Assembly (NCBI RefSeq): GCF_024758705.1
Contig: NZ_CP096971.1
Coordinates: 3,687,501 to 3,751,500 of the forward strand
Source: Sphingomonas sp. SUN019
GTDB taxonomy: Bacteria; Pseudomonadota; Alphaproteobacteria; Sphingomonadales; Sphingomonadaceae
Direction: 5' to 3'
Length of the DNA stretch: 64,000 nt
The position numbers and the translations under genes are program-made. Within the stretch, counting starts at the first letter, position 1; each line of letters begins with the position of its first letter. This document shows positions 1-8,612 of this stretch, one piece after another. The notes under the pieces are model-generated. The model saw only the letters and a program-made list of their open reading frames with translations. It had not been told where the DNA came from and ran no database searches.

Positions 1-683
1 GGAGCGACGACAACGACGATCTCGCCCTTGGGCGGCGCGTCGGCGTAGCGGGCGGCGAGCGAGGAAAGCGAACCCGTCACCGCTTCCTCGAATTTCTTCG
101 TGATCTCGCGCGTCACCGCCGCCTCGCGATCCCCCAGACCCGCCGCCAGCGCGGCCAGCATCGCGCCGAGTCGCGGCCCGCTCTCGTAGAAGACCAACGT
201 CGCGCGGATGCCGGCGACTTCGGCAATCGCGGTCGCGCGGGCGACCGATTTGGCGGGAAGGAACCCCGCGAACAGGAAACGATCGGTCGGCAGCCCCGCC
301 AGCGTCAGCGCCGCCACCGCTGCGCACGGGCCGGGGATCGTCACGACGTTGTGCCCCGCCGCGCGCGCGTCGCGCACCAGCTTGAAGCCGGGGTCGGAGA
401 TCAGCGGCGTCCCCGCGTCGGACACCAACGCTATCGCCTCCATCCCCATCCGCGCGACAAGGCCGGGCCGCACCGCATCGGCATTGTGATCGTGGTACGG
501 CGTCATCGGACGCTTGGTGCCGATGTGGCGCAACAGCCCGGCGGTGACACGCGTATCCTCCGCCGCGATCAGGTCCGCGCGCGACAGCACGTCCGCGGCG
601 CGCGCGGTGAGGTCGCCGAGATTGCCGATCGGGGTGGCGACGATGTACAGACCGGGGACAAGAGGGTTCACGAGAGGTGTCAT
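1..683 (-). CDS. rsmI: 16S rRNA 2'-O-ribose C1402 methyltransferase RsmI (3' end cut off)
   Basis: RsmI uses S-adenosylmethionine to methylate the ribose of C1402 in 16S rRNA, at the ribosomal P site. I translated the minus strand from the ATG at 683. The first 227 codons show the family N-terminus GLYIVATPIGNLGDLT, then AAEDTR, the SDAGTPLISDPG loop and IPGPCA. These are the signatures of this tetrapyrrole-methylase-fold family. The last roughly 50 residues lie beyond base 1. Its ATG overlaps the ATG of the divergent lipoprotein gene within a single CATG at 681-684. The pairing of rsmI with a divergent LpoA/YraM-type gene is also known from enterobacteria. No clear Shine-Dalgarno sequence is visible, so the exact start is less sure than the identity. 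Confidence 0.93.
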   Translation of the reverse strand, partial: MTPLVNPLVPGLYIVATPIGNLGDLTARAADVLSRADLIAAEDTRVTAGLLRHIGTKRPMTPYHDHNADAVRPGLVARMGMEAIALVSDAGTPLISDPGFKLVRDARAAGHNVVTIPGPCAAVAALTLAGLPTDRFLFAGFLPAKSVARATAIAEVAGIRATLVFYESGPRLGAMLAALAAGLGDREAAVTREITKKFEEAVTGSLSSLAARYADAPPKGEIVVVVA

Positions 684-1881
684 GGCAGAGGCTGCAACCG
701 TCCCGCAACGGGTGAGCGATCTATTTCGGGGAATTGCGCTTGGCGCGGCGATGCTGCTGGGCGCGTGTTCGACGATCGTCCCGCGCGGCGCGGAGGGGCC
801 ACGCGGCCCGGATCGTGTCGCGCCGCCGCCGGTGCGGCCCGACACGGGCGTCGATACAGGTGTGATCCGCGATTCGGCGCGCAACCGCGTCGCATTGCTG
901 GTGCCGCTGTCGGGGCCGAATGCGGGCGTGGGGCAGAGCCTCGCCAACGCGACGATGCTCGCGTTGCTGGATACCAAAACCGAGAAGGTCCGCATCACCA
1001 ATTACGACACCGCGACCGGCGCAGCGGCGGCGGCGAGCCGCGCGATCGCCGACGGTGCGCAACTGATCCTGGGGCCGCTGCTGGCGGAGGATGTGCGGCA
1101 GGTCGCGCCGATCGCACGACAGGCGCGCGTGCCGGTGCTGGCGTTCTCCAACGATGTCAGCGTCGCGGGCGATGGCACCTATGTGATGGGCTATGCGCCG
1201 GCGCAGTCGATCGAGCGCGTCGTGACCTATGCCAAGGGTCGCGGCGTTACGAACTTCGGCGGGCTGGTCCCCAACGCTTTGTACGGCACGCGCGCATCGA
1301 CCGCGTTCCTGCGCGCGGTAGAGAGTGCGGGCGGTCGCGTCGTGGCGCTGCAAACCTATGACCGCGGCGGCGGGGCCTTGTCCGGCGCGGTGAGCCGCAT
1401 GGACAAGGACGCGCCATTCGACGGCGTGCTGATCGCCGACAGCGGGACGACCGCTGCGATGGCGGTGCCGTTGTTGCGACGCGCGAGTCCCAACACTCGC
1501 GTGCTGGGCACCGAATTGTGGAATTCGGAAGCGTCGATTGTCAGCAAGTCGTCGTTGAACGGCGCGTGGTTCGCGAGCGTGTCGGATACGCTCTACCGCC
1601 AGTATGCCGCGAAATATCGCGCGCGTTTCGGCAGCGCGCCGTACCGGTTGTCCAGCCTTGGCTACGACGCGGTGCTGCTCGCCGCGCGCATCTCGCGCGA
1701 CTGGCGCGTAGGCGCGGCGTTCCCCGAGGCGCGGTTGCGGTCGGGCGAGGGCTATGCCGGGATCGACGGCGCGTTCCGCTTCGGGCGCGACGGGGTGGCC
1801 GAACGCGCGCTGGAAGTGCAGGAGATTCGTGGCGGAACGACGGTGACGGTGTCGCCCGCGCCGGCGAATTTCGGGAAGTAG
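682..1881 (+). CDS. Penicillin-binding protein activator family lipoprotein (LpoA/YraM-like)
   Basis: Predicted lipoprotein of 399 aa. An N-terminal hydrophobic segment ends in a lipobox LLGAC, with the lipidated Cys at about residue 29. A periplasmic-binding-protein-like fold follows, beginning VALLVPLSGPNAGVGQSLANA and containing GPLLAEDV and PVLAFSND. In gammaproteobacteria LpoA of this fold activates PBP1a from the outer membrane. That role is inferred here, and this protein lacks the separate N-terminal TPR domain of E. coli LpoA. The ATG at 682 is preceded by GAGAGG at 672-677. An in-frame ATG at 514 lies deep inside rsmI and is not used. The divergent rsmI neighbour supports the family call. 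It ends facing hemW, with an inverted repeat between them. Confidence 0.8.
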   Translation: MAEAATVPQRVSDLFRGIALGAAMLLGACSTIVPRGAEGPRGPDRVAPPPVRPDTGVDTGVIRDSARNRVALLVPLSGPNAGVGQSLANATMLALLDTKTEKVRITNYDTATGAAAAASRAIADGAQLILGPLLAEDVRQVAPIARQARVPVLAFSNDVSVAGDGTYVMGYAPAQSIERVVTYAKGRGVTNFGGLVPNALYGTRASTAFLRAVESAGGRVVALQTYDRGGGALSGAVSRMDKDAPFDGVLIADSGTTAAMAVPLLRRASPNTRVLGTELWNSEASIVSKSSLNGAWFASVSDTLYRQYAAKYRARFGSAPYRLSSLGYDAVLLAARISRDWRVGAAFPEARLRSGEGYAGIDGAFRFGRDGVAERALEVQEIRGGTTVTVSPAPANFGK

Positions 1882-1892
1882 CCAAAGTAAAC

Positions 1893-1999
1893 CGTCGTCC
1901 CCGCGAAAGCGGGGATCCAAGGTGTTCGGCTTGCCGCAACATATCGCGGTGGCGTCGGTGAAGTTCGGCCATGGGTCCCCGCGTTCGCGGGGATGACGG
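1893..1999. repeat. Paired REP-like palindromes between convergent genes
   Basis: Two short palindromes sit between the ends of the lipoprotein gene and hemW. The left one (1893-1918) has the core TCCCCGCGAAAGCGGGGA. The right one (1973-1999) has GTCCCCGCGTTCGCGGGGAT. Each folds on itself, and the two are also complementary to each other, so the unit can form a larger cruciform. It may act as a bidirectional terminator for the two convergent genes. Related GTCATTCCCG-type arms recur at 62345-62450 and in decayed form at 56752-56905. Confidence 0.75.
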
Positions 2000-2005
2000 A
2001 AGTAC

Positions 2006-3178
2006 CTAAGCCGACACCACCTCACCCGCCCGAACCACCTCGGGCAGGATAGCGTCCAGCAGCAGCATCCCCGCTTCGGTCACGCGCAGCCGATCGCCGT
2101 CGCGCCGGATAAGGTCGGGGATGCGCGCCACGGCCGTATCGTCCACCAAAGCGTGGAGCGGAACGCCGGTCCGCCCCGCGATCCACGCCAGATCGACGCC
2201 CTCGCGCAACCGCAGCCCCATCAGCAACGCCTCGGTCGCGCGCGTTTCGGGCGACAGGGGTTCCTCGCTCTGCAGGCCGTGCCTGTTGCGGGCGACCGCG
2301 TTCAGCCAATTCTCTGGCTTGCGATGGCGCACGGTCGCGCACCTCCCGCGCCGCCCATGCGCGCCCGGCCCGATCCCGGCGTAGTCGCGGTACCGCCAAT
2401 AGGTCAGGTTGTGGCGGCTCTCCGCCCCGGCGCGCGCGTGGTTGGATATCTCGTACGCGGGAATGCCCGCCGCCGCGGTCATCGCGCGCGTCGCCTCGAA
2501 CAGGTCCGCACCCATGTCCGCATCGGGGATCACCAGCCGCCCCGCCGCCGCCTCGGTCGCAAAGCGCGTGCCGGGCTCGATCGTGAGTTGGTAAAGCGAC
2601 AGATGCTCGGTCCCGAACGACAGCGCGCGCACTAGTTCGGCCTCCCACGCCGCGACCGACTGACCGGGCCGCGCATAGATCAGGTCGAAACTGACGCGAT
2701 CGAACGCGCGCTGCGCCACATCCAGCGCACCCAGACCCTCTGCCACATTATGCGCACGCCCCAGAAACGCGAGCGCCGCATCGTCGAGCGCCTGCAATCC
2801 CAGCGACACGCGATTGACCCCGACCGCCGCCAGATCGGCAAACCGCGCCGCCTCGACCGACGACGGGTTCGCCTCCAGCGTGATCTCGATATTCGGTGCG
2901 AAACCCCACGCGCGCTCGGCCTCATCGAGCACCGCCGCAACGGTCGCGGGCGGCATCAGCGATGGCGTGCCCCCGCCAAAGAAGATCGACCCCAGCCGGC
3001 GCCCCGGCAGCACCGCCGCTTCATGCGCCAGATCGGCCAGCAATGCAGTCCGCCACGCGGCCTGGTCCACCTCGGCGCGGACGTGGCTGTTGAAATCGCA
3101 ATAGGGGCATTTCGAAACGCAGAACGGCCAGTGGACGTACAGCGCCAAATCTTCTGATGGTTCATTGTCGGATGGCAT
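2006..3178 (-). CDS. hemW: Radical SAM heme chaperone HemW
   Basis: Radical SAM protein of 390 aa, the length of HemW rather than the longer oxygen-independent coproporphyrinogen oxidase HemN. The cluster-binding motif is FCVSKCPYCDF (C20, C24, C27 from the chosen start), followed by the HemW-type NSHV. FFGGGTPSL and the EANPSS segment are also present. HemW binds heme and is thought to hand it to apoproteins. Older annotations name it coproporphyrinogen III oxidase. I chose the ATG at 3178 because the conserved LALYVHWPFC follows shortly after. The longer reading to 3256 overlaps the divergent CAP gene. hemW is also near rsmI in other proteobacteria. Confidence 0.92.
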   Translation of the reverse strand: MPSDNEPSEDLALYVHWPFCVSKCPYCDFNSHVRAEVDQAAWRTALLADLAHEAAVLPGRRLGSIFFGGGTPSLMPPATVAAVLDEAERAWGFAPNIEITLEANPSSVEAARFADLAAVGVNRVSLGLQALDDAALAFLGRAHNVAEGLGALDVAQRAFDRVSFDLIYARPGQSVAAWEAELVRALSFGTEHLSLYQLTIEPGTRFATEAAAGRLVIPDADMGADLFEATRAMTAAAGIPAYEISNHARAGAESRHNLTYWRYRDYAGIGPGAHGRRGRCATVRHRKPENWLNAVARNRHGLQSEEPLSPETRATEALLMGLRLREGVDLAWIAGRTGVPLHALVDDTAVARIPDLIRRDGDRLRVTEAGMLLLDAILPEVVRAGEVVSA

Positions 3179-3190
3179 GGTCGCGCCGAT

Positions 3191-3754
3191 ATGGTCGCGA
3201 TGACCGCGAAACGCCATTGGCTTGCCGCCCTGCTCCTGCTGGCCTCGTGCGCGCAAGGACCGGAGCGCATCGTCGAGGCCGATCGCTTTGACGGCCCCGC
3301 GCCGCGCGGCGAGGCGCTGCTACGAAGCACGATGATGACCGCGCATAACGCCGCACGCGCCGCGGTCGACGTCGCGCCGCTATCGTGGGACGAGGTCCTG
3401 GTTGCCTCCGCCCGCGGCTATGCGCAGACGCTGGCGCGCACCCGTCGTTTCGAACACGCCAAACAGCCGCAGGGACCGGCGCGCGAGGGCGAGAATCTAT
3501 GGACCGGCACGCGCGACGCCTATGCCTATAACGAGATGATCGGGCATTGGGTCGCGGAAAAGCGCGATTTCACCAACGGACCGACCCCCGCGTTCAGCCG
3601 CACTGGCCGCTGGCAGGATGTCGCGCACTACACGCAGATCGTCTGGCGCGGCTCGACCCGCGTGGGTTGCGCGACGGCATCGAACGCGCGCGACGATTAT
3701 CTTGTTTGCCGATATGCGCCGGTCGGAAATGTCGTCGGGCAACGCGTGTTTTGA
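3191..3754 (+). CDS. CAP (SCP/PR1) domain lipoprotein
   Basis: Secreted protein of 187 aa with an N-terminal membrane segment ending LLLLASC, a likely lipobox with Cys20. The rest is one CAP domain carrying the family signatures GENLW, HYTQIVWRGSTRVGC and CRYAPVGNVVGQ, and the acidic/His pocket residues HNAAR and HW. Bacterial CAP proteins are extracellular and most have no known substrate. A second in-frame ATG at 3200 also keeps the signal peptide. The gene is divergent from hemW with only 12 nt between the two start codons, so each promoter probably lies within the other gene or the two share a very compact region. Confidence 0.88.
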   Translation: MVAMTAKRHWLAALLLLASCAQGPERIVEADRFDGPAPRGEALLRSTMMTAHNAARAAVDVAPLSWDEVLVASARGYAQTLARTRRFEHAKQPQGPAREGENLWTGTRDAYAYNEMIGHWVAEKRDFTNGPTPAFSRTGRWQDVAHYTQIVWRGSTRVGCATASNARDDYLVCRYAPVGNVVGQRVF

Positions 3755-3797
3755 CGGCGCTGGTCGACGCTCGGCGCGAAAACTGACGGGCGCGCGG

Positions 3798-5027
3798 CTA
3801 CGCCGGAATTAGCGCCGGCGAAAAGATCGACAACGCGCCGTCACCGCGAAGGTCGATCACCAACGCGAGCGTCGCGTTGGGATCGACGTCCGGCAGCGAT
3901 GCCGGATCGTCGACTGCAGGCGGGACGGAAAGTGTATACACGCCGTTCGGTGTCAGCGCGCGATGCACGGTCGTCAGCGGTTCCACCGCCAACCCCCTCA
4001 CCGTGCCAATGAATATCTCCGCTACGTGAAGCCTGTCGTCGTCGGCCGATGGCGGACGCGACAGGCCGATGGTGAAACGATAGTGCGCCAGATCGCACAG
4101 GCTGGTTGCGATCGGCACGATCAGGCGGATATCGCCGCCGGTCCCGCCTTCCTCCACCGTAATGCGCATCGCGTAAGCGTGGCGTGGCAGATCGGCATCG
4201 TGATCCCTGTCGGCCGCGATCGTGACGATCGGCGGGCGGTCCCCGCGGAAATCATAATACCAGCCGCTGACGATCTCCTCGAAACGCTCGCGCGGCTGCA
4301 CGCACAGGCCGTTCGGCCAGAAATCGAACGCCGCGGTCGGGATCAGGTTCACGCCATCGGTCAGCAGCGCGTTGGCGGCGTGGATCCAAAACGTCTGCGG
4401 CGAACCGTGCAACGATCGATTGGTGCCGGCGTAGCGCGCATCGATCTCATGCTCGCGCCCGTCGAGCAGCGCTTCGGGAATCCCGAACCAGAACGCACAA
4501 TCGCCACTGCCGTCGCGGTCCAGGTCGTCGCGGAACTGGTCGGCGACCACCGCCCCGATCAACGCGCCGTCGATCCATATATCTACCGTCTGCGGCTTGG
4601 TGTTGCATGCTGCGTGCGCCCAACCGGCCGCCCAGCCGCCGTCCTCGATCCCGTCGAGCGCGCCACGCAGGACGCTCGCGGGGACGGCAGGGTCGCCCGG
4701 CTTCAATGAAAACAGGCGCGGGGCGTTTCCGAGCGGAGCGGCCGTCGCAGCAAAGCGCGCGCCAATCAGATGCTCGTCCCCGTCGAGCAGGTCCGGCGGA
4801 AGCTCGCACCAGAACGCGCAATCGCCCCAGCCGTTTGCCGACAGATCGTCGCGATACTGATTGGCGGTCACGGTCGCGATTAAAGCGCCGTCGACCAGTA
4901 TCTCGACATCGACCGGCTCACCGCCACCACCGGGAATGCGCGCCCAGCCCGCGACGCGGTGGCCCTGTTCGACATTGTCCAGCGCGCCGACGACCGTGCC
5001 TGCAGCCTCTGATCGGTCAGTCGCCAC
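3798..5027 (-). CDS. Uncharacterised protein with two tandem GWA-type repeats and a C-terminal beta-rich domain
   Basis: Protein of 409 aa that I do not recognise as a named family. Residues about 11-107 and 119-216 are two copies of one domain. They share GALD, AGWA, a VDI-type strand followed by DGALI, RDDL, GDCAFW and LLDG-EH. Similar repeats occur beside glycosyltransferase or sugar-modifying domains in other bacteria, as far as I recall. Residues about 225-409 start NLIPTAAFDFWPNG and look like an all-beta, possibly carbohydrate-binding domain. There is no signal peptide or membrane segment. The start is a GTG at 5027 with AAGGA upstream; an adjacent ATT is the alternative. It lies 28 nt after rmlA on the same strand, so a role in surface polysaccharide is inferred from context only. 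Confidence 0.75.
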   Translation of the reverse strand: MATDRSEAAGTVVGALDNVEQGHRVAGWARIPGGGGEPVDVEILVDGALIATVTANQYRDDLSANGWGDCAFWCELPPDLLDGDEHLIGARFAATAAPLGNAPRLFSLKPGDPAVPASVLRGALDGIEDGGWAAGWAHAACNTKPQTVDIWIDGALIGAVVADQFRDDLDRDGSGDCAFWFGIPEALLDGREHEIDARYAGTNRSLHGSPQTFWIHAANALLTDGVNLIPTAAFDFWPNGLCVQPRERFEEIVSGWYYDFRGDRPPIVTIAADRDHDADLPRHAYAMRITVEEGGTGGDIRLIVPIATSLCDLAHYRFTIGLSRPPSADDDRLHVAEIFIGTVRGLAVEPLTTVHRALTPNGVYTLSVPPAVDDPASLPDVDPNATLALVIDLRGDGALSIFSPALIPA

Positions 5028-5055
5028 AATGCCGGTCCTTCCGCGCGGGATACGT

Positions 5056-5922
5056 CTATTCGTTCGCCGCGTTCAGGATCGCGCGACCGTAGGCGGTCTT
5101 GCTCAGCGCTTCGCCGCGCGCGATCGCCTGTTCGCGGGTGATGAAGCCTGATTGATAGGCGATCTCCTCCAGACACGCGATCTGGATGCCCTGGCGGTGC
5201 TGGATCGTGCGGACGAACTCCGACGCTTCCAGCAGCGAATCGTGCGTGCCGGTGTCCAGCCAGGCATAGCCGCGCCCCATCTGTTCGACGAACAGGTCGC
5301 CCGCTTCCATGTACAGCCGGTTGAGGTCGGTGATTTCGTACTCGCCGCGCGCTGACGGCTTCAGGTCGCGCGCCAGCCCGACGACGCGATTGTCGTAGAA
5401 ATACAGCCCGGTCACCGCATGGTGCGATTTCGGGTGTGCGGGCTTTTCCTCCAGGCTGATCGCGCGGCCGTCGGCGGCGAGTTCGACCACGCCGTAGCGT
5501 TCGGGATCGTCGACGCGGTAGCTGAACACGGTCGCGCCCTCGGTCCGCGCCACTGCGCTCGCCAGCAGGTCGGTCAGGTGCGCGCCGAAGAAGATGTTGT
5601 CGCCCAGCACCAGCGCCACCCGATCGTCGCCGATGAAGTCCGCGCCGATCGTGAACGCCTGCGCCAGCCCCTCGGGCCGCGGCTGTTCGGCATAGGACAT
5701 CTTGATGCCGATGTTCGATCCGTCGCCGAACAAATTGCGATAATTACCGATATATTCGGGGCTGGAGATGATCAGCACGTCGCGAATGCCCGCCAGCATC
5801 AGCACCGACAGCGGGTAATAGATCATCGGCTTGTCGTAGATCGGCAGCAATTGCTTGTTGATCGCGAGCGTGGCGGGGTGGAGCCGCGTGCCCGATCCGC
5901 CGGCGAGGATGATGCCCTTCAT
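5056..5922 (-). CDS. rmlA: Glucose-1-phosphate thymidylyltransferase
   Basis: First enzyme of dTDP-L-rhamnose synthesis. It joins dTTP and glucose-1-phosphate to give dTDP-glucose. The 288-aa protein opens [18 protein letters not shown], the nucleotide-binding loop, and contains [35 protein letters not shown] and EEKP, all diagnostic of RmlA. The ATG at 5922 overlaps the rmlD stop codon as ATGA, so the two are translationally coupled. An upstream reading to 6141 only extends into rmlD and is not used. It is the last rml gene in the operon rmlC-rmlB-rmlD-rmlA. Confidence 0.97.
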   Translation of the reverse strand: MKGIILAGGSGTRLHPATLAINKQLLPIYDKPMIYYPLSVLMLAGIRDVLIISSPEYIGNYRNLFGDGSNIGIKMSYAEQPRPEGLAQAFTIGADFIGDDRVALVLGDNIFFGAHLTDLLASAVARTEGATVFSYRVDDPERYGVVELAADGRAISLEEKPAHPKSHHAVTGLYFYDNRVVGLARDLKPSARGEYEITDLNRLYMEAGDLFVEQMGRGYAWLDTGTHDSLLEASEFVRTIQHRQGIQIACLEEIAYQSGFITREQAIARGEALSKTAYGRAILNAANE

Positions 5923-6803
5923 TGCGTTCCGATCAATTCGTCTAGGATGTCGTCGAGCGCGTCCTGCCACGGCCGCGGCGTGATGGCATAGGCCGCTTCG
6001 ATCGCCGCGTGGCTGAGCCGCGAATTGATCGGACGCGTCGCAGGGGTCGGATAGTCGCTGGTTGCGATCCCCTCGACCGTGGGGGAGGGGCCGCCGCGCG
6101 CCGCGGCACGGTCGAAGATCGCGCGCGCGAAGCCGCACCACGTCGTCTCGCCCGCATTGCTGAAATGGTACGTGCCGCTGGGCAGCGCGGGATCGTCCGC
6201 CAGCCGCATCGCGATGGTCGCCAGCGCCGCCGCCAGATCGGCCGCGCTGGTCGGCGCGCCGTGCTGATCGTCGACCACCCGCAGCGTGTCGCGTTCGGCC
6301 CCGACGCGCAGCATCGTCTTGATGAAATTATTGCCGTGCGCGCTCACCACCCACGACGTCCGCACGATCGCGTGCCGCACCCCGCCGGTCCGCACCGCCA
6401 GTTCGCCACCCAGCTTCGACGCGCCATAGACGCCGAGCGGCGCGACGGGATCGTCGACCTCCCACGGCCCGTGCTTCGCGCCGTCGAACACGTAATCGGT
6501 CGATACCTGCACCAGCGGGATGCCCGCGGTGCGACACGCCTGCGCAAAGGCGGCCGGCGCCAGCGCGTTCACCGCCCACGCCGTCGCCACATCGTCCTCG
6601 GCCTTGTCGACCGCGGTATAGGCCCCACCGCTGATCACCGCCGCAAACGGCCGCGACGCGACCATCGCGGCGATCGCATCCGCATCGCGCAAATCGAGTT
6701 CGTCGATATCGATCGCGAACACGCCCCAGCCGTCCGGCCAGGGGTAACGCTTCAACTCGGTGCCGAGCTGCCCGTTGCCGCCCGTGACGAGGATTTCGCG
6801 CAC
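5919..6803 (-). CDS. rmlD: dTDP-4-dehydrorhamnose reductase
   Basis: Last step of dTDP-L-rhamnose synthesis: NAD(P)H-dependent reduction of dTDP-4-keto-L-rhamnose. It is a 294-aa short-chain-dehydrogenase-type protein with the Rossmann motif [16 protein letters not shown] and the catalytic YGASK. The start is a GTG at 6803, placed directly against the rmlB stop codon with no gap, so translation is probably coupled. Its TGA overlaps the rmlA ATG. Confidence 0.96.
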   Translation of the reverse strand: MREILVTGGNGQLGTELKRYPWPDGWGVFAIDIDELDLRDADAIAAMVASRPFAAVISGGAYTAVDKAEDDVATAWAVNALAPAAFAQACRTAGIPLVQVSTDYVFDGAKHGPWEVDDPVAPLGVYGASKLGGELAVRTGGVRHAIVRTSWVVSAHGNNFIKTMLRVGAERDTLRVVDDQHGAPTSAADLAAALATIAMRLADDPALPSGTYHFSNAGETTWCGFARAIFDRAAARGGPSPTVEGIATSDYPTPATRPINSRLSHAAIEAAYAITPRPWQDALDDILDELIGTQ

Positions 6804-7859
6804 CTACGCGGCCAGCCCGCGGCGCTGATCCGCCTGCCGCTCGTCGACGATCCCGCGCCACCAGTCCTCGTTGTCGAGATACCATCGCACGGTCTTCTCG
6901 ATCCCCGTGTCGAACGTCTCGCGCGGTTCCCAGCCGATCTCGTCGCGAATGCGGCTCGCGTCGATCGCATAGCGCGCGTCATGCCCCGGCCGGTCGGCGA
7001 CGAACGCGATCTGCGTCGCATAGGATTGCCCGTCGGCGCGCGGGCGCTGCTCGTCCAGGATGCGGCAAACGGTCTCGACGACCTCCAGATTCTTCTTCTC
7101 GTTGTTGCCGCCGACATTGTACGTCCGGCCCGGCGTCCCGCGCTCAAACACCGCGTGCAGCGCGCGGACGTGATCCTCGACATACAGCCAGTCGCGCACG
7201 TTCGCGCCCTTGCCGTATACCGGCAGCGCATCGCCTGCGAGCGCCTTCACGATCATCAGCGGGATCAGCTTTTCGGGGAAGTGATACGGCCCGTAATTGT
7301 TCGAACAATTGGTGATGAGCACGGGCAGCCCGAACGTATGCCCCCATGCACTGACCAGATGGTCCGACCCCGCCTTCGACGCCGAATAGGGCGATCGCGG
7401 ATCATACGGCGTTTCCTCGGTGAACAGCCCCTCGTCGCCCAACGACCCGTACACCTCGTCGGTCGAGATGTGGTGGAAACGGAACGCGCTGCGCGCCGTT
7501 TCGTCCAGCGATTGCCAATAGGCCCGCGCCTCCGACAGCATCGTGAACGTGCCGACCAGATTGGTCTGGATGAACGCATCCGGCGCGTCGATCGACCGGT
7601 CGACGTGGCTCTCGGCGGCCAGATGCGTGATGACGTCGGGCCTGAACTCCGCGATCGCCGCGCGCACCGCGGCGGCGTCGCAGACGTCGGCCTGCACGAA
7701 GCGATAGCGATTGCTCGAGGCGACCTCCGCGACCGTCGACAGCGTGCCGGCATAGGTCAGCTTATCGAAGTTCAGCACTTCATGCTCGGTGTTCGCGATC
7801 AGGTGGCGAACCAGCGCCGAACCGATAAACCCGGCCCCGCCGGTGACAAAAATACGCAT
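6804..7859 (-). CDS. rmlB: dTDP-glucose 4,6-dehydratase
   Basis: Second step of the dTDP-rhamnose pathway, giving dTDP-4-keto-6-deoxyglucose with a bound NAD. The 351-aa protein has the NAD loop [13 protein letters not shown], the catalytic STDEVYG (Thr-Asp-Glu) and YSASK (Tyr and Lys), plus [18 protein letters not shown], which is typical of RmlB. The ATG at 7859 is 8 nt after the rmlC stop. Confidence 0.97.
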   Translation of the reverse strand: MRIFVTGGAGFIGSALVRHLIANTEHEVLNFDKLTYAGTLSTVAEVASSNRYRFVQADVCDAAAVRAAIAEFRPDVITHLAAESHVDRSIDAPDAFIQTNLVGTFTMLSEARAYWQSLDETARSAFRFHHISTDEVYGSLGDEGLFTEETPYDPRSPYSASKAGSDHLVSAWGHTFGLPVLITNCSNNYGPYHFPEKLIPLMIVKALAGDALPVYGKGANVRDWLYVEDHVRALHAVFERGTPGRTYNVGGNNEKKNLEVVETVCRILDEQRPRADGQSYATQIAFVADRPGHDARYAIDASRIRDEIGWEPRETFDTGIEKTVRWYLDNEDWWRGIVDERQADQRRGLAA

Positions 7860-7867
7860 ATTATACC

Positions 7868-8467
7868 TCAGTCGAGCGGCGCGAGCGGGCGGCCGTCATA
7901 AGCGAAGGGGGATACGAAATCGGCGAGCAGCGGCAGCACCGCGTCCTTCGCCGACAGTTCGGGCGCGGTCCCGGCGGGCAGCGGCCAATCGATGCCGATC
8001 GCCGGATCGTCCCAGCGCAGCCCGCCATCGCAATCGGGCGCGTAGAAATCCGAGGTCTTGTAGACGACCTCGCAATCGTCCTCCAGCGTCAGAAAAGCGT
8101 GCGCAAAGCCGATCGGCACCAGCAACTGCCGCCCGTTCTCCGCCGAGAGCTCGACCGCGACCCACTTGCCGTAGGTCGGCGACCCGGCGCGAATATCGAC
8201 CGCGACATCCAGAATGCGTCCGCGAATACAGCGCACGAGCTTGTCCTGCCCGTGCGGCGGGGTCTGGAAATGCAGCCCGCGCAGGGTGAAGGCGGGCTTC
8301 GACAGCGAATGATTGTCCTGCACGAACCGGATATCGATCCCGCGCGCGGCGAAATCGCGCTCGCTGTACGATTCCGAGAACCACCCCCGCGCGTCGCCGT
8401 GACGCTTCGGCTCGATCAATTGGACGGGGCTATCGGCTTGACCGGATGGGGCATTCGGATCGGGCAT
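7868..8467 (-). CDS. rmlC: dTDP-4-dehydrorhamnose 3,5-epimerase
   Basis: Third step of dTDP-rhamnose synthesis, a cofactor-free double epimerisation in a cupin fold. The 199-aa protein carries [15 protein letters not shown], the catalytic His region [18 protein letters not shown] and the Tyr segment SDFYAPD. It is slightly longer than the usual 180-190 aa because of an N-terminal tail. The ATG at 8467 overlaps, within CATG at 8465-8468, an ATG on the opposite strand. It is the first gene of the rmlC-B-D-A operon, so the operon promoter should lie between about 8468 and 8612 or inside the divergent gene. Confidence 0.95.
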   Translation of the reverse strand: MPDPNAPSGQADSPVQLIEPKRHGDARGWFSESYSERDFAARGIDIRFVQDNHSLSKPAFTLRGLHFQTPPHGQDKLVRCIRGRILDVAVDIRAGSPTYGKWVAVELSAENGRQLLVPIGFAHAFLTLEDDCEVVYKTSDFYAPDCDGGLRWDDPAIGIDWPLPAGTAPELSAKDAVLPLLADFVSPFAYDGRPLAPLD

Positions 8468-8612
8468 GGCGCGGGCGGATAGCGGGTCTGCAGGTATGGG
8501 GCAATCCGCGAGCGCCCATGCCGGCGACGTGATCGCGCTTGATCCGCACGCCGCCCTAGGCGACAGGACGCCGCGTCCGGTGCGGCGGGCGATCGGCAAA
8601 GGGAATCGAACT

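Noticed and set aside
6009..7901. A 630-codon open frame antisense to rmlD and rmlB
   Set aside because: Both rml genes carry full active sites. This frame is an Arg-rich shadow.
8466..8612. N-terminal extension of the epimerase from ATG 8466
   Set aside because: It would add 49 residues with no family resemblance, and the TTG at 8613 has a better ribosome-binding site directly before the Rossmann strand.
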